A stretch of DNA of 64,000 bases from Obesumbacterium proteus (GCF_001586165.1 NZ_CP014608.1:4650001-4714000), one strand, 5' to 3'. Positions 18,384 through 29,046 are shown, counted from the first letter of the stretch. Made by a program: numbers and translations. Notes: a model not told the origin generated them from the letters alone.

Positions 18384-18566
18384 ATTTCTCTGAGGTGTTC
18401 GTGTGCGGGCCAGTCCCCTGAGCCGATATTTAATACCTCAAGAATGCGGCGGATCCGTAATCGGTGAGCACGCTCGGTCTCCGAGAAGCCTTAAGATTGC
18501 GTCGTTGCGTTCACCTTGAACCATGGGTTCAAGGGTTACAGCCTGCTGCGGCACCTCGGAGATTCC
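18384..18566 (+). ncRNA. ssrS: 6S RNA
   Basis: This 183-base RNA binds the sigma-70 RNA polymerase holoenzyme by mimicking an open promoter and damps transcription in stationary phase. The 5' end ATTTCTCTGAGGTGTTCG pairs with the 3' end CACCTCGGAGATTCC to close the long rod. The internal segments GGGCCAGTCCCCTGAGCCG and CCTTGAACCATGGGTTCAAGG match E. coli 6S almost exactly. It sits between zapA and ygfA as in E. coli and is presumably processed from the ssrS-ygfA transcript. Confidence 0.97.
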
Positions 18567-18597
18567 CTTACACCAAACATCCTTAAACGGGTGTGTC

Positions 18598-19230
18598 ATG
18601 TCCAATAATCATTCTGTCAGCACATCTTCTTCAAATTCGGGTCAATCCCGCTCGGATATCCGCCGTTCAGTTCGCCAATTACGTAAAAATCTTAGCGATG
18701 ATTTCCAACATCATGCCGCACAAGATATTGCGACACGCGTGATGGAACTACCGCGAATTCAAAACTCACGCACCGTTTCCCTGTTTCTCTCTTTCGACGG
18801 CGAGCTCAATACCAGACCGCTGATTGAACGTCTTTGGCAGGCGGGAAAATCGGTTTATCTTCCGGTTCTCCATCCCTTCAGCCGCGGTAACTTACTGTTT
18901 TTACATTATGGTGCCGAAAGCGAAATGGTTCTGAATCATTTTGGCATTGAAGAGCCACGCCTTAACGTACAACAGGTATTACCGGTGTCTCAGCTAGATA
19001 TCATTTTTACCCCGCTGGTTGCGTTTGATGCCACAGGACAAAGATTAGGCATGGGAGGCGGATTTTATGACCGAACCTTACAGGATTGGGAAAGTGCCTA
19101 CGCCCAACAACGCGGGCCATACCCAATAGGATTAGCGCATGACTGTCAGAGAGTCGATGCGCTGCCGGTACAAGAGTGGGATGTTCCACTGCCAGAAATC
19201 ATCACGCCGAGCACTCACTACCGCTGGTAA
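18598..19230 (+). CDS. ygfA: 5-formyltetrahydrofolate cyclo-ligase
   Basis: YgfA uses ATP to convert 5-formyl-THF to 5,10-methenyl-THF, recycling a folate that inhibits serine hydroxymethyltransferase. The start at 18598 gives 210 residues. The N-terminus is about 20 residues longer and Ser-rich (SVSTSSSNSGQSR) compared with E. coli (182 residues). The next in-frame starts are internal to the conserved fold. Catalytic motifs include LFLSFDGELNTRPLI, VYLPVLHPFSRGNLLFL and GQRLGMGGGFYDRTL (the ATP loop). The ribosome site is weak (ACGGGTG), as expected for a gene cotranscribed with 6S RNA. Confidence 0.95.
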   Translation: MSNNHSVSTSSSNSGQSRSDIRRSVRQLRKNLSDDFQHHAAQDIATRVMELPRIQNSRTVSLFLSFDGELNTRPLIERLWQAGKSVYLPVLHPFSRGNLLFLHYGAESEMVLNHFGIEEPRLNVQQVLPVSQLDIIFTPLVAFDATGQRLGMGGGFYDRTLQDWESAYAQQRGPYPIGLAHDCQRVDALPVQEWDVPLPEIITPSTHYRW

Positions 19231-19248
19231 GATGACAAAATGCCCCAA

Positions 19249-19282
19249 TAAAAATGGCAGCGATTAGGCTGCCATTTTTGTT
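19249..19282. terminator. Bidirectional terminator between ygfA and serA
   Basis: The stem AAAAATGGCAGC/GCTGCCATTTTT has a six-base loop, with A and T runs on the two sides. It serves both convergent genes. Confidence 0.9.
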
Positions 19283-19308
19283 AGTGCGAAGAACATCGCG
19301 CTTAGAGA

Positions 19309-20547
19309 TTAGTACAGCAAGCGGGCGCGAATTGTTCCCGTAATTTCTTTCATGCGCAGCAACGCCGCTTCCGCACGTTCAGTCTCGGTTTCGATATCAA
19401 TAACGACATAGCCGATCTGAGCATTGGTTTGCAGATACTGCGCGGCAATGTTGACGCCCTCTTCCGCAAAGATCTGGTTAATCTGCGTCAGTACGCCAGG
19501 ACGGTTTTCATGAATATGCAGCAGACGGCTGACATTTTCTTCATGCATCGGCAGAGAAACCTCAGGGAAGTTCACCGCTGACAATGAAGAACCGTTATCG
19601 GAATATTTCGTGAGTTTACCCGCCACTTCAGCACCGATATTTTCCTGTGCTTCCTGCGTTGAACCGCCAATGTGCGGCGTTAGCAAGACGTTATCGAATT
19701 CACACAACGGTGAATTAAACGGATCACTGTTGGTGGCTGGCTCCGTTGGGAACACGTCGATGGCCGCACCCGATAAATGCTTGGAAGATAACGCGTTGCA
19801 CAGAGCAGGGATATCCACCACGGTGCCGCGTGATGCGTTGATAAGAATGGCTCCAGGCTTCATGAGCGCCAGCTCTTCGGCACCAATCATATCTTTGGTG
19901 GAACGCGTTTCAGGCACATGCAATGTCACGACATCGCTCATGTTGAGCAAATCAGAGAGATGACGTACCTGCTGCGCATTACCCAACGGCAGTTTATTCT
20001 CGATATCGTAGAAGAAGACGTTCATACCAATGCCTTCAGCCAAAATACCCAGCTGAGTTCCGATATGCCCGTAACCAATAATACCCAGTTTTTTACCACG
20101 CGCTTCAAAACAGCCCACGGCCTGTTTATTCCATTCACCGCGATGCGCACAGGCATTGGCCGTTGGGATACCGCGTAGCAGCAACAACAGCTCGCCCAGC
20201 ACCATTTCGGCTACCGAACGTGTATTAGAGAACGGCGCATTAAATACCGGAATACCACGTTTTGCCGCCGCGGTAAGATCGACCTGATTGGTACCAATGC
20301 AGAAACAGCCTACGGCAATCAATTTTTCAGCCGCAGCGAAGATATCTTCGGTCAGATGGGTTCGGGAACGAATTCCAACGAAATGAGCATCACGAATGGA
20401 TGCCTTCATCGATTCCGAGTCCAGCGCACCTTTATGATATTCGATGTTGGTGTAACCCGCTGCACGTAGATTGTCGACGGTGCTTTGATGAACCCCTTCA
20501 ACTAAAAGGAACTTAATCCTGTCTTTCTCCAAAGATACTTTTGCCAT
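19309..20547 (-). CDS. serA: D-3-phosphoglycerate dehydrogenase
   Basis: SerA oxidises 3-phosphoglycerate to 3-phosphohydroxypyruvate, the committed step of serine synthesis. It has 412 residues against 410 in E. coli. The NAD-binding fold shows LGIIGYGHIGTQLGILAEG near residue 155. The catalytic Arg is in INASRGTVVDIPAL, and Glu/His lie in FPTEPA and LLTPHIGGST. The C-terminal ACT domain (about 335-412, HENRPGVLTQINQIFAEEG) binds serine for feedback inhibition. A near-perfect CRP site lies about 220 bases upstream of the start. Confidence 0.97.
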   Translation of the reverse strand: MAKVSLEKDRIKFLLVEGVHQSTVDNLRAAGYTNIEYHKGALDSESMKASIRDAHFVGIRSRTHLTEDIFAAAEKLIAVGCFCIGTNQVDLTAAAKRGIPVFNAPFSNTRSVAEMVLGELLLLLRGIPTANACAHRGEWNKQAVGCFEARGKKLGIIGYGHIGTQLGILAEGIGMNVFFYDIENKLPLGNAQQVRHLSDLLNMSDVVTLHVPETRSTKDMIGAEELALMKPGAILINASRGTVVDIPALCNALSSKHLSGAAIDVFPTEPATNSDPFNSPLCEFDNVLLTPHIGGSTQEAQENIGAEVAGKLTKYSDNGSSLSAVNFPEVSLPMHEENVSRLLHIHENRPGVLTQINQIFAEEGVNIAAQYLQTNAQIGYVVIDIETETERAEAALLRMKEITGTIRARLLY

Positions 20548-20875
20548 GACCCGACCCTAACCCCTGTTAATTCGAACCTTAGTGTGGCCGCAACGGAAAA
20601 CAAAACTCCTGCGGCATGCAGCCAACATAACAAATATTACGCATCCAGCAAGCCAACCGATTGCCTACGAGGGGGTGAGCAACGGGTTGAAAACGTTAAA
20701 AGTTGGCGAAAAATGCTACTGCTTTTAATCGTGACAGCGTGAAAGTATCGTCAAGCGCAAATATGTGACATATGTCACCGAATTTAGGGGGTGTGATAAA
20801 TAAATGGAATTCCATGTTTAAAACGAAGTTAACAAAGAGGGAGAAATAAGATAAAAAACCCAAAGTGCTGCGCAT
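20548..20875. promoter_or_regulatory. serA promoter region with CRP-type palindrome
   Basis: At 20764-20779 the sequence TGTGACATATGTCACC is a CRP half-site pair (TGTGA, six bases, TCACC) centred on the 14-bp palindrome GTGACATATGTCAC. serA is CRP- and Lrp-regulated in E. coli, so the site is plausible. The remainder of the gap is AT-rich and shows no gene. Confidence 0.6.
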
Positions 20876-20905
20876 AAAAAAAACAGCCCCGAAGATTCGG
20901 AGCTG
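20876..20905 (-). terminator. rpiA terminator
   Basis: The stem CAGCTCCGAA/TTCGGGGCTG on the minus strand, with one G-T pair and a two-base loop, is followed by eight T. It begins about 20 bases beyond the rpiA stop. Confidence 0.88.
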
Positions 20906-20927
20906 CTGATTCATCATGGCGGATAAT

Positions 20928-21587
20928 TTAAGCCGTAATGGTTTTCACGCCATCAGCCGAGCCAACCAGCGCAACGTCCGCGCCACGATTTGCGAACAGG
21001 CCAACGGTGACCACACCGGCAATACCGTTAATCTGTTTTTCTAACGCAATCGCATCCATAATTTTCAGATTATGCACGTCTAAAATCACGTTGCCGTTAT
21101 CGGTCAGAACGCCTTGGCGATATTCTGGCTGACCACCTAACTTCACCAGTTCACGCGCAACGTAAGAGCGCGCCATCGGGATCACTTCGACAGGCAGCGG
21201 GAAGTTACCCAGAATATCTACCTGTTTAGAAGAATCGACGATACAAATAAATTTCTTCGCCACGGCCGCCACGATTTTCTCGCGAGTCAGTGCCGCTCCG
21301 CCGCCTTTGATCATCTGCATGTGGCCGTTGATTTCATCCGCACCATCAACATAAATATCTAACGAATCGACTTCGTTAAGATCGAAAACGGTAATACCCA
21401 AACTTTTCAGTTTCTCAGTGGAAGCATCAGAGCTGGATACCGCGCCCTCGATCTGCCCTTTCATGGTGCCCAGTGCATCAATAAAATGCGCAGCGGTTGA
21501 GCCCGTGCCCACCCCCACGATGGTGCCTGGTTTTACATACTTGAGCGCTTCCCAACCCACTGCTTTTTTCAGTTCATCTTGAGTCAT
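20928..21587 (-). CDS. rpiA: Ribose-5-phosphate isomerase A
   Basis: RpiA interconverts ribose-5-phosphate and ribulose-5-phosphate in the nonoxidative pentose phosphate pathway. It has 219 residues, identical in length to E. coli RpiA. Motifs include [16 protein letters not shown] (phosphate loop, about residue 25), [16 protein letters not shown] sequence ([15 protein letters not shown], catalytic Asp), and [14 protein letters not shown] (catalytic Glu and Lys, about residue 100). It is transcribed away from argP across a 207-base gap and ends at a strong terminator. Confidence 0.97.
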   Translation of the reverse strand: MTQDELKKAVGWEALKYVKPGTIVGVGTGSTAAHFIDALGTMKGQIEGAVSSSDASTEKLKSLGITVFDLNEVDSLDIYVDGADEINGHMQMIKGGGAALTREKIVAAVAKKFICIVDSSKQVDILGNFPLPVEVIPMARSYVARELVKLGGQPEYRQGVLTDNGNVILDVHNLKIMDAIALEKQINGIAGVVTVGLFANRGADVALVGSADGVKTITA

Positions 21588-21794
21588 TACCGAATCCTAT
21601 GGACTATGCTACGAAAACGTGTGCGTATTATAGAGCAACTGCCCATAAATGGCGTGTCACAGGGCGGCTTTTTCGCCTTACGCGATCACCTTTTCCATGA
21701 CAAGAGTGTATTTTCTCCTCTTGAAGGGGAAAAAATGTGGCATATTGCAGTTATTAAGATATAAAAATCATAAGAGCAGGGGACGAAGAACAAC

Positions 21795-22688
21795 ATGAAA
21801 CGCCCGGACTACCGGACTTTGCAAGCACTGGATGCGGTAATACGCGAACGTGGCTTTGAGCGTGCGGCACAAAAACTCTGTATAACTCAGTCAGCGGTTT
21901 CTCAGCGAATCAAGCAGTTAGAAAACCTGTTCGGTCAGCCTCTGCTGGTTCGTACCGTCCCTCCTCGCCCAACGGAACAGGGGCAGCGTTTACTGGCTTT
22001 GTTGCATCAGGTTGAGCTGCTTGAAGAGGAGTGGCTAGGCAACGATAGCAGCACCGATGGCCCGCTGCTGCTCTCTCTCGCCGTTAACGCCGATAGTTTG
22101 GCTACTTGGCTGCTGCCCGCCTTAAAACCGGTGCTGGCGGATTCACCGCTACGCTTGAACCTTCAGGTTGAAGACGAAACGCGAACTCAGGAACGACTCC
22201 GTCGTGGTGAAGTGGTCGGCGCGGTGAGTATCCAGCCACAGCCATTACCTAGCTGCTTAGTCGACCGCCTTGGTACGCTCGATTACCTGTTTGTGGCGTC
22301 ACCGACTTTTGCTGCACGTTACTTCCCAAATGGTGTGAACCGCTCTTCACTGTTGAAAGCGCCAGCCGTCGCCTTTGACCACTTAGACGATATGCATCAA
22401 GCGTTCTTGCAGCAGAACTTTGACCTACCGCCGGGCAGCGTACCGTGCCATATCGTCAATTCATCTGAAGCCTTTGTCCAACTGGCATTGCAGGGAACCA
22501 CCTGCTGTATGATCCCGCATCTTCAGATCGAAAAAGAGCTGAAAGAAGGCTCGCTGATAAACTTAACCCCCGGCATGGTTCAGCGCCGAATGCTGTATTG
22601 GCACCGATTCGCACCAGAAAGCCGTATGATGCGCCGAGTCACCGACGCGCTGCTTTCTCACGGACACAACGTACTGCGCCAAGATTAA
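21795..22688 (+). CDS. argP: LysR-type regulator ArgP (IciA)
   Basis: ArgP is a lysine- and arginine-responsive LysR regulator that activates argO and other genes. It has 297 residues like E. coli ArgP. The DNA-binding domain is [20 protein letters not shown], then [19 protein letters not shown]. The effector domain follows from about residue 90, and the dimer-interface segment [20 protein letters not shown] is conserved. Its target argO lies 1.6 kb downstream on the opposite strand in this window, as in E. coli. Confidence 0.96.
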   Translation: MKRPDYRTLQALDAVIRERGFERAAQKLCITQSAVSQRIKQLENLFGQPLLVRTVPPRPTEQGQRLLALLHQVELLEEEWLGNDSSTDGPLLLSLAVNADSLATWLLPALKPVLADSPLRLNLQVEDETRTQERLRRGEVVGAVSIQPQPLPSCLVDRLGTLDYLFVASPTFAARYFPNGVNRSSLLKAPAVAFDHLDDMHQAFLQQNFDLPPGSVPCHIVNSSEAFVQLALQGTTCCMIPHLQIEKELKEGSLINLTPGMVQRRMLYWHRFAPESRMMRRVTDALLSHGHNVLRQD

Positions 22689-22716
22689 GCTCTTCATCGT
22701 GGCAATAAAAAACCAT

Positions 22717-22747
22717 AAAAAAAGCACACCTTGAGGTGTGCTTTTTT
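22717..22747. terminator. Bidirectional terminator between argP and yggE
   Basis: The stem AAAAAAAGCACACC/GGTGTGCTTTTTT with a TTGA loop has homopolymer runs on both strands. Confidence 0.93.
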
Positions 22748-22763
22748 ACTCTATCAGCAGACG

Positions 22764-23483
22764 TTATTTATTTAAGCTGAATACCACATCAACCTGATCG
22801 TCAAACTGGATCGTTTGCTGTTCATAGGTCTGCGCAGCAGAAGTTTTTGGCATTGAATCAGCAGCCATATACATGCGGCTTACTGGGGCTGGCTGGTAGT
22901 TGGATACGTGATACTGAATGCTGTATACCGGACCAAGCACCACACCAAATCCTTTCGCCAGAGACTGAGCCTGACTCACGGCATTTTTAATCGCTTCCTG
23001 ACGTGCCTGTTCACGATAGGCTTCTGGCTTGGCAACGCCTAGCTCAACGGAACGGATCTCGTTGAGGTTAGCTTTCAATGCACCATCTAATAAACCATTC
23101 AGCTTATCCAACTGGCGCAGAGTGACTTGCACGCGGCGGTCGGCACGATAGCCTTTCAGCTCGCTTTTGCCGTCTTTCAGGTAATCGTACTCTGGCTGCG
23201 TGCTTAAATTAGCCGCACTGATATCTTTTTTCTCAATACCGTTGGTATTCAGAAAATCAAAATATTTAGCTACACGCTGATCGACCTGCGTCTTGGCGCT
23301 CGCCGCATCTTTTGCAGACGCGGTAACTTGGAAAGTCAGCGTCGCAATATCAGGAGTTGCGTCTACGCTTGATGTTCCAGAGGTCGCTAGGTGTGGACCT
23401 ACTGGCATTTCAGCCGCCTGAGACAGCGCTGGCAACGCGCTTAATCCCATCACTGCAACCATCGCTAAGGCTTTTAGCTTCAT
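22764..23483 (-). CDS. yggE: SIMPL-domain periplasmic protein YggE
   Basis: YggE is a periplasmic SIMPL (DUF541) protein linked in E. coli to lower oxidative stress; its mechanism is unknown. The start at 23483 follows AAGGAGA and yields a signal peptide (MKLKALAMVAVMGLSALPAL, cut after SQA). The protein has 239 residues. The longer ORF from 23558 is rejected. Domain landmarks are SSVDATPDIATLTFQV, GYRADRRVQVTLRQLDK and REQARQEAIKNAVSQAQSLA. It stands between argO and a terminator shared with argP. Confidence 0.94.
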   Translation of the reverse strand: MKLKALAMVAVMGLSALPALSQAAEMPVGPHLATSGTSSVDATPDIATLTFQVTASAKDAASAKTQVDQRVAKYFDFLNTNGIEKKDISAANLSTQPEYDYLKDGKSELKGYRADRRVQVTLRQLDKLNGLLDGALKANLNEIRSVELGVAKPEAYREQARQEAIKNAVSQAQSLAKGFGVVLGPVYSIQYHVSNYQPAPVSRMYMAADSMPKTSAAQTYEQQTIQFDDQVDVVFSLNK

Positions 23484-23628
23484 GGTGTCTCCTTGTAGAC
23501 ATACTCGATGTTTAGTGGTTTCAACTGCCGGTATCTGGCGCTGAAAGATGAACAACATCCTGAACTAAAAAAAACGCTAACGCATTAGGAACAATCCAGA
23601 ATTTTATCCACCAACTGCCAACAACACC

Positions 23629-24246
23629 TTACAAATGTAGCCCATTTCTTGCCAGCTGCAGGGCAATAACCCACATCACGCAGGCAACGAGAAGATTAAT
23701 CACCCGTTGAGCCTTAGGCGTACTTAACCATGGCGCTAACCACGCCGCGAGCAATGCCAATGAAAAGAACCAAATCGCAGAAGCGCTTACGGCGCCAAAA
23801 GCAAACCAACTACGGGCGTCCGCTGCAAGCTGTCCACCTAGGCTTCCCAGCACCACAAACGTATCTAAATAGACATGCGGGTTAAGCCATGTCACAGCCA
23901 GCATGGTCACTACAATCCGCCAGCGGCTTTGCTGCACCACCTCAGCCCCCGTTTGAATCCCTTCTTTCGCCATTGCCGCACGAAAAGCGCCCCAGCCGTA
24001 CCACAGCAAAAATGCGACTCCGCCCCAAGTCACTAACATCAACAACAACGGCGACTGACTCAACAGCGCGCTACCGCCAAAAATACCGCCACAGATCAAA
24101 ACAATATCGCTAAGCGCGCATAGACAGGCAATCATCAGATGATACTGACGGCGGATCCCCTGGCTTAAGACAAACGTATTTTGTGGGCCCAGCGGTAAAA
24201 TCATGGCTGCGCTCAAGGCAAAGCCCTGTAAAAAAACAGAAAACAT
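23629..24246 (-). CDS. argO: Arginine exporter ArgO (LysE family)
   Basis: ArgO exports L-arginine (and canavanine) across the inner membrane. The ATG at 24246 follows GAGGAACC and gives [20 protein letters not shown] and 205 residues, close to E. coli (211). It lacks the E. coli C-terminal tail. Six hydrophobic helices are visible. The LysE-family signature [19 protein letters not shown] lies near the N-terminus and [16 protein letters not shown] near residue 120. It should be activated by ArgP, encoded just downstream on the opposite strand. Confidence 0.95.
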   Translation of the reverse strand: MFSVFLQGFALSAAMILPLGPQNTFVLSQGIRRQYHLMIACLCALSDIVLICGGIFGGSALLSQSPLLLMLVTWGGVAFLLWYGWGAFRAAMAKEGIQTGAEVVQQSRWRIVVTMLAVTWLNPHVYLDTFVVLGSLGGQLAADARSWFAFGAVSASAIWFFSLALLAAWLAPWLSTPKAQRVINLLVACVMWVIALQLARNGLHL

Positions 24247-24388
24247 GGGAGGTTCCTCGAAAATATAGCTGCGTCCCAACGAGAGGATGGGCCGGAATGG
24301 CAGCGATATTACGCCGAGATGTTAAGAAGAGGAAATGGATGATTCTTATCGGGGATTAGAGTAGCTAATACAGGAGAACCTAGAATCT

Positions 24389-24431
24389 CCCCTCCCAACC
24401 TCCTCATTTGCAAGAAGAGGCTATGGAGGGG
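24389..24431 (-). other. Stem-loop between mscS and argO
   Basis: A nested hairpin has outer stem CCCCTCC/GGGAGGGG and inner CCTC/GAGG around a TTGCAAAT loop. It starts 14 bases beyond the mscS stop. No T run follows, so it may be a weak terminator or 3' stabiliser. Confidence 0.45.
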
Positions 24432-24444
24432 AACTTGTTAATGA

Positions 24445-25311
24445 TTATTCCTGCTCAGCCTTGCGCACAGCGGTTTGATACAGATGAACATCCATCTGCG
24501 GGAATGGAATTCCAATTTTATTGGCATCCAAACCACGTTTGAAGTTTTCCATCAGATCAAAATAGACCGGCCAGTAATTAGCATTCGTCGTCCACGCACG
24601 CACCACGAAATTCAGCGATGAGGCCGCCATTTCATTCAGGCGAATGGTCACACCTTGGTCGTGCATAATACGTTTATCAGCGGCAACAATATCGCCTAAT
24701 ACTTTTTTGACTAGGTCGATATCCGCATCGTAGGCCACACCAACGGTTATATCTACGCGACGATTTGGTTCACGGGAGTAGTTGATAATATTACCCGCAA
24801 TAATTTTCCCATTGGGAACCACGATAGTTTTATTATCTGCGGTTAACATGGTTGTAGAGAAAATCTGAACATCCTTCACAGTACCGGAAACACCACCCAG
24901 ATCGACAAACTCTCCTGTGCGGAATGGGCGGAATAGCACCAACAGCACACCTGCTGCAAAGTTAGAAAGCGACCCTTGCAATGCCAGACCAACGGCTAAA
25001 CCCGCGGCACCAATCACCGCAATAACGGAAGCTGTTTGCACACCGATACGGCCTAATGCAGCGATAATGGTAAACGCCAAAATACCGTAACGAACTAATG
25101 CAGAAAGGAAATGAGCCACGGTAAGGTCAACGCCGCGAGCCTTCATTAAACGGGTAATTGTGCCAGAAACAATTTTGGCAATAATCGAACCGACAATGAA
25201 AATAACAATCGCAGCAACAATATTGACTGCATACTGAATGAGTAAGTCCTGATTTTTCACTAACCAGTTTCCGGCACTGCTAATACCATCGGCAACGTTC
25301 AGGTCTTTCAT
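24445..25311 (-). CDS. mscS: Small-conductance mechanosensitive channel MscS
   Basis: MscS is a heptameric inner-membrane valve that opens under membrane tension in hypo-osmotic shock. The ATG at 25311 follows GGGAGGA and gives [20 protein letters not shown] and 288 residues (E. coli 286). A TTG seven codons upstream is rejected. There are three N-terminal helices. The pore helix has the Gly/Ala pattern [22 protein letters not shown] near residue 100-120, then the beta domain ([35 protein letters not shown]). The C-terminus ([11 protein letters not shown]) is short but within the normal range. Confidence 0.96.
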   Translation of the reverse strand: MKDLNVADGISSAGNWLVKNQDLLIQYAVNIVAAIVIFIVGSIIAKIVSGTITRLMKARGVDLTVAHFLSALVRYGILAFTIIAALGRIGVQTASVIAVIGAAGLAVGLALQGSLSNFAAGVLLVLFRPFRTGEFVDLGGVSGTVKDVQIFSTTMLTADNKTIVVPNGKIIAGNIINYSREPNRRVDITVGVAYDADIDLVKKVLGDIVAADKRIMHDQGVTIRLNEMAASSLNFVVRAWTTNANYWPVYFDLMENFKRGLDANKIGIPFPQMDVHLYQTAVRKAEQE

Positions 25312-25492
25312 AAACTGTCCTCCCTTTAACAAATCAAAAGTAGCGCAATATGCTCAAATTATACCGTTTTGTACGGCATGTTTGTGTAAGGTTAACGGAC
25401 AATATCCTATCCGCCAACTAATCAAAGCCTAAATCGTAAAATTGAGATTAGTCGAATCGGCCATTACGAATATTTTAGTCGTAATAAAAACA

Positions 25493-25533
25493 CAAAAAAA
25501 AACACCCTAACGACAACGCTAGGGTGTTTTATT
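25493..25533. terminator. fbaA terminator
   Basis: The stem AACACCCTA/TAGGGTGTT with a ten-base loop is followed by about ten T on the minus strand. It lies 41 bases beyond the fbaA stop. It is upstream of mscS, so it also insulates that gene. Confidence 0.93.
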
Positions 25534-25573
25534 CAGCCATCACGCTAATCAAATTAGCGGGATGCAACAAGCA

Positions 25574-26653
25574 TTACAGAACGTCTTTGCAGTTCAGTTC
25601 GTCAAATGCCAGTTCCAGACGAGCAATCATGCTGGTCTGAGCAGCACGCAACCAAACGCGTGGATCGTAGAATTTCTTGTTAGGTTTGTCTGCGCCTTCT
25701 GGGTTACCCAGCTGGCCCTGCAGATAGCCTTCATTTTTCTTGTAATAGTTCAGAATACCTTCCCATGTTGCCCACTGGGTATCGGTATCGATATTCATTT
25801 TAATTACGCCGTAGCTGACCGCTTCTTTGATTTCTGCAGCAGTAGAACCAGAACCACCGTGGAATACGAAGTTCAGGCTGTTGTGTGGCAGGTTGTGTTT
25901 CTTAGAAACGTATTCCTGAGAGTTGTGCAGGATTTTTGGTGTCAGCTGTACGTTACCTGGCTTGTATACGCCGTGTACGTTACCGAAAGAGGCAGCGATA
26001 GTGAAACGTGGGCTGATTGCGTTCAGTTTAGTGTACGCGTAATCAACGTCTTCTGGCTGAGTGTACAGCGCAGAGCTATCCATATGGCTGTTATCCACGC
26101 CATCTTCTTCACCACCGGTGCAACCCAGTTCAATTTCCAGCGTCATGCCGATTTTAGACATGCGGGTCAGATACTTGGAGCAGATCTCGATGTTTTCTTC
26201 CAGAGACTCTTCAGACAGGTCGATCATGTGAGAAGAGAACAGTGGTTTGCCAGTAGCAGCGAAATGTTTTTCACCCGCGTCCAACAGGCCGTCTAACCAT
26301 GGCAGCAATTTCTTAGCGCAGTGGTCAGTGTGCAGAATAACTGGAACACCGTAGTGTTCAGCCATCTGGTGTACGTGATGCGCACCAGAGATAGCACCCA
26401 GGATTGCAGCCCCCTGAGGAACGTCGGTTTTCACGCCTTTACCAGCGATAAATGCAGCACCGCCGTTTGAGAACTGAACGATAACCGGAGCACGTGCTTT
26501 AGAAGCAGCTTCCATTACCGCATTGATTGAGTCTGTACCAACACAGTTAACTGCAGGCAATGCGAAATTGTTTTCTTTAGCGATCTGGAAAACTTTCTGA
26601 ACATCATCACCAGTGATGACACCCGGTTTAACAAAATCAAAAATTTTAGACAT
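25574..26653 (-). CDS. fbaA: Class II fructose-bisphosphate aldolase
   Basis: FbaA is the zinc aldolase that splits fructose-1,6-bisphosphate into glyceraldehyde-3-phosphate and dihydroxyacetone phosphate. It has 359 residues, the same as E. coli. Zinc and catalytic residues are visible: VILHTDHCAKKLLPW (Asp and His, about residue 105-112), ELGCTGGEEDGVDNS (about 180), NVHGVYKPGNV (His) and VFHGGSGSTAAEI (His, then the phosphate loop). It is the last gene of epd-pgk-fbaA, 145 bases after pgk with an intervening hairpin. Confidence 0.98.
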   Translation of the reverse strand: MSKIFDFVKPGVITGDDVQKVFQIAKENNFALPAVNCVGTDSINAVMEAASKARAPVIVQFSNGGAAFIAGKGVKTDVPQGAAILGAISGAHHVHQMAEHYGVPVILHTDHCAKKLLPWLDGLLDAGEKHFAATGKPLFSSHMIDLSEESLEENIEICSKYLTRMSKIGMTLEIELGCTGGEEDGVDNSHMDSSALYTQPEDVDYAYTKLNAISPRFTIAASFGNVHGVYKPGNVQLTPKILHNSQEYVSKKHNLPHNSLNFVFHGGSGSTAAEIKEAVSYGVIKMNIDTDTQWATWEGILNYYKKNEGYLQGQLGNPEGADKPNKKFYDPRVWLRAAQTSMIARLELAFDELNCKDVL

Positions 26654-26768
26654 GTTACGTCGTCCTGTTTCGTGGGCCGTAAGTAAAAAATAAATCGTCT
26701 TCAGCTACTTGCTACACGCTTATCACGAATATCGTAATAAAGCGCCATGTATCCAAATAGATAGAACA

Positions 26769-26791
26769 ACGGGAGGCTCGGCCTCCCGTTA
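26769..26791 (-). other. Stem-loop between pgk and fbaA
   Basis: A perfect 10-bp stem (AACGGGAGGC/GCCTCCCGTT) with a three-base loop is not followed by a T run. It is likely an mRNA processing or stability element in the pgk-fbaA transcript. Confidence 0.65.
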
Positions 26792-26798
26792 CGGTTCA

Positions 26799-27962
26799 TT
26801 ACTGCTTAGCACGTTCTTCCAGCATCACTACCGCTGGCAATTTTTTGCCTTCAACGAATTCTAAGAATGCGCCGCCGCCAGTAGAGATGTAGGAAATTTT
26901 GTCTGCGATACCGAATAGATCGATAGCCGCCAGAGTATCACCGCCGCCTGCGATAGAGAATGCTTCGCTATCAGCGATTGCTTGAGCAACGATCTCGGTG
27001 CCTTTGCGGAAGTTAGGGAACTCGAACACACCGACTGGGCCGTTCCACAGAATGGTTTTCGCATTCTTCAGAATTTCAGCCAGCTGGTGTGCTGAAGCAT
27101 CACCCAGATCCAGAATCTGCTCGTCATCTTTAATGTCGTTGACTGATTTCAGCGTTGCAGCCGCAGTTTCAGAGAACTCGGTAGCAACACGAACGTCGGT
27201 AGGAACTGGGATGTCACAGGTTGTCAGCAGTTTTTTCGCTTCATCAACCAGATCGGCTTCGTACAGTGATTTACCGACGTTGTGGCCTTGAGCTGCAACG
27301 AAGGTGTTCGCGATGCCGCCACCAACAATCAGTTTGTCAGCGATTTTAGACAGAGAATCCAGAACGGTCAGCTTGGTAGAAACTTTTGAACCACCAACGA
27401 TAGCAACCATTGGGCGTGCTGGGTTACCCAGCGCTTTGCCCAGTGCTTCCAGCTCTGCAGACAGCAGAGGACCCGCACATGCGATAGGTGCAAATTTACC
27501 TACGCCGTGGGTTGAAGCCTGTGCACGGTGTGCAGTACCGAATGCGTCCATGACGTAAACGTCACACAGTGCAGCGTATTTTTTAGACAGGGTTTCGTCG
27601 TCTTTCTTTTCGCCTTTGTTGAAGCGAACGTTTTCCAGAACAACCAGTTCACCTTCTGCAACGTCAACACCGTCCAAGTAGTCTTTAGCCAGACGAACTG
27701 GAGACTTCAGGTGGTCTTTCAGATAGTTAACAACCGGCAGCAGAGAGTACTCTTCGTTGTATTCGCCTTCGGTAGGACGACCCAGATGGGAAGTAACCAT
27801 TACACGAGCGCCCTGCTTCAGAGCAGCTTCGATAGTTGGCAGCGATGCACGGATACGCGCATCAGAAGTCACTTTGCCTTCTTTAACTGGAACGTTCAGA
27901 TCTGAACGGATCAGGACACGTTTACCAGCCAAATCCAAATCGGTCATCTTAATTACAGACAT
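26799..27962 (-). CDS. pgk: Phosphoglycerate kinase
   Basis: Pgk transfers phosphate between 1,3-bisphosphoglycerate and ADP in glycolysis. It has 387 residues like E. coli Pgk. The N-terminal substrate domain has [16 protein letters not shown] and [14 protein letters not shown]. The C-terminal nucleotide domain has [32 protein letters not shown] and [18 protein letters not shown] precedes the ATG. The gene starts 40 bases after epd and is surely in the same operon. Confidence 0.98.
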   Translation of the reverse strand: MSVIKMTDLDLAGKRVLIRSDLNVPVKEGKVTSDARIRASLPTIEAALKQGARVMVTSHLGRPTEGEYNEEYSLLPVVNYLKDHLKSPVRLAKDYLDGVDVAEGELVVLENVRFNKGEKKDDETLSKKYAALCDVYVMDAFGTAHRAQASTHGVGKFAPIACAGPLLSAELEALGKALGNPARPMVAIVGGSKVSTKLTVLDSLSKIADKLIVGGGIANTFVAAQGHNVGKSLYEADLVDEAKKLLTTCDIPVPTDVRVATEFSETAAATLKSVNDIKDDEQILDLGDASAHQLAEILKNAKTILWNGPVGVFEFPNFRKGTEIVAQAIADSEAFSIAGGGDTLAAIDLFGIADKISYISTGGGAFLEFVEGKKLPAVVMLEERAKQ

Positions 27963-28002
27963 GGTGAACCCTCTCGTTGATTCTCTTAAAGTTGCTTGAC
28001 CG

Positions 28003-29046
28003 TCACAGCTGCACAGGCGGCTGTGCCGTACTGGAAACCGCTTGGAACATTGCCAGCGTCGTATCTAACATACGATTGGCAAAACCCCATTCGTTGTCGC
28101 ACCAGACCAACGTTTTTATCAAGTGTTGACCGCTGACGCGCGTCTGCGTGCCATCAACAATGGCACTGTGCGGGTCGTGATTAAAATCGGTCGAAACCAG
28201 TGGTAATTCTGTATAGTCAACTATACCACGAAATGAGGTGCTTGCTGCCTTTTGCAGTAGGTGGTTGACATCACTCACCTTTACTGCGGCCTGCACGCTA
28301 ACGCTCAAATCGATTGCCGTAACGTTAATCGTCGGCACTCGCACTGAAATCGCCTCAAAGCGATCGCAGAACTTAGGAAAAATGCGGGTGATACCAGCGG
28401 CCAATTTCGTGTCGACAGGAATTATCGACTGGCTGGCCGCGCGTGTCCGACGCAGGTCGGAATGGTACGCATCTATCACCGGCTGATCGTTCATTGATGA
28501 GTGAATCGTGGTAACCGTACCCGATTCAATCCCAAACGCATCATCGAGCAATTTAATGACTGGGATAATGCAGTTAGTCGTGCAGGATGCGTTAGACACA
28601 ATGTGGTGTTCTGGCTGCAATTCCTGCTGGTTCACACCATAGACTACGGTTGCATCAAGATCGTGACTGCCGGGGTGGGAGAACAAAACTTTTTTGGCCC
28701 CCGCCATAATATGAGCTTCGCCATCGGCTCGACTGCCATAAACACCGCTACAGTCTAGTACGATATCCACACCCAGTTCACGCCACGGCAAATCTGCAAT
28801 CTGCTTCTCATGCAGCAGACGAATAGTGTCATCGCCCACCCACATCGTATCCCGCTCCTGACGGACATCCCAAGCAAAGCGCCCATGGCTGGAATCGTAT
28901 TTCAATAAATGAGCCATGCCTTCCGCATTTGCCAATTCATTTATCGCTACCACGGACATCTCTACTCTACGACCGGATTCGTATAACGCGCGTAATACGC
29001 TGCGTCCGATTCGACCAAAACCGTTTATTGCGATGCGAATAGTCAT
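28003..29046 (-). CDS. epd: D-erythrose-4-phosphate dehydrogenase
   Basis: Epd is a GAPDH-fold enzyme that oxidises erythrose-4-phosphate to 4-phosphoerythronate for pyridoxal phosphate synthesis. It has 347 residues (E. coli 339). The NAD fold is [18 protein letters not shown]. The active-site Cys is in [13 protein letters not shown] near residue 155, and the C-terminal [16 protein letters not shown] is conserved. Synteny upstream of pgk separates it from GapA. A Cra operator lies 128 bases upstream of the start. The C-terminus has eight extra residues over E. coli. Confidence 0.96.
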   Translation of the reverse strand: MTIRIAINGFGRIGRSVLRALYESGRRVEMSVVAINELANAEGMAHLLKYDSSHGRFAWDVRQERDTMWVGDDTIRLLHEKQIADLPWRELGVDIVLDCSGVYGSRADGEAHIMAGAKKVLFSHPGSHDLDATVVYGVNQQELQPEHHIVSNASCTTNCIIPVIKLLDDAFGIESGTVTTIHSSMNDQPVIDAYHSDLRRTRAASQSIIPVDTKLAAGITRIFPKFCDRFEAISVRVPTINVTAIDLSVSVQAAVKVSDVNHLLQKAASTSFRGIVDYTELPLVSTDFNHDPHSAIVDGTQTRVSGQHLIKTLVWCDNEWGFANRMLDTTLAMFQAVSSTAQPPVQL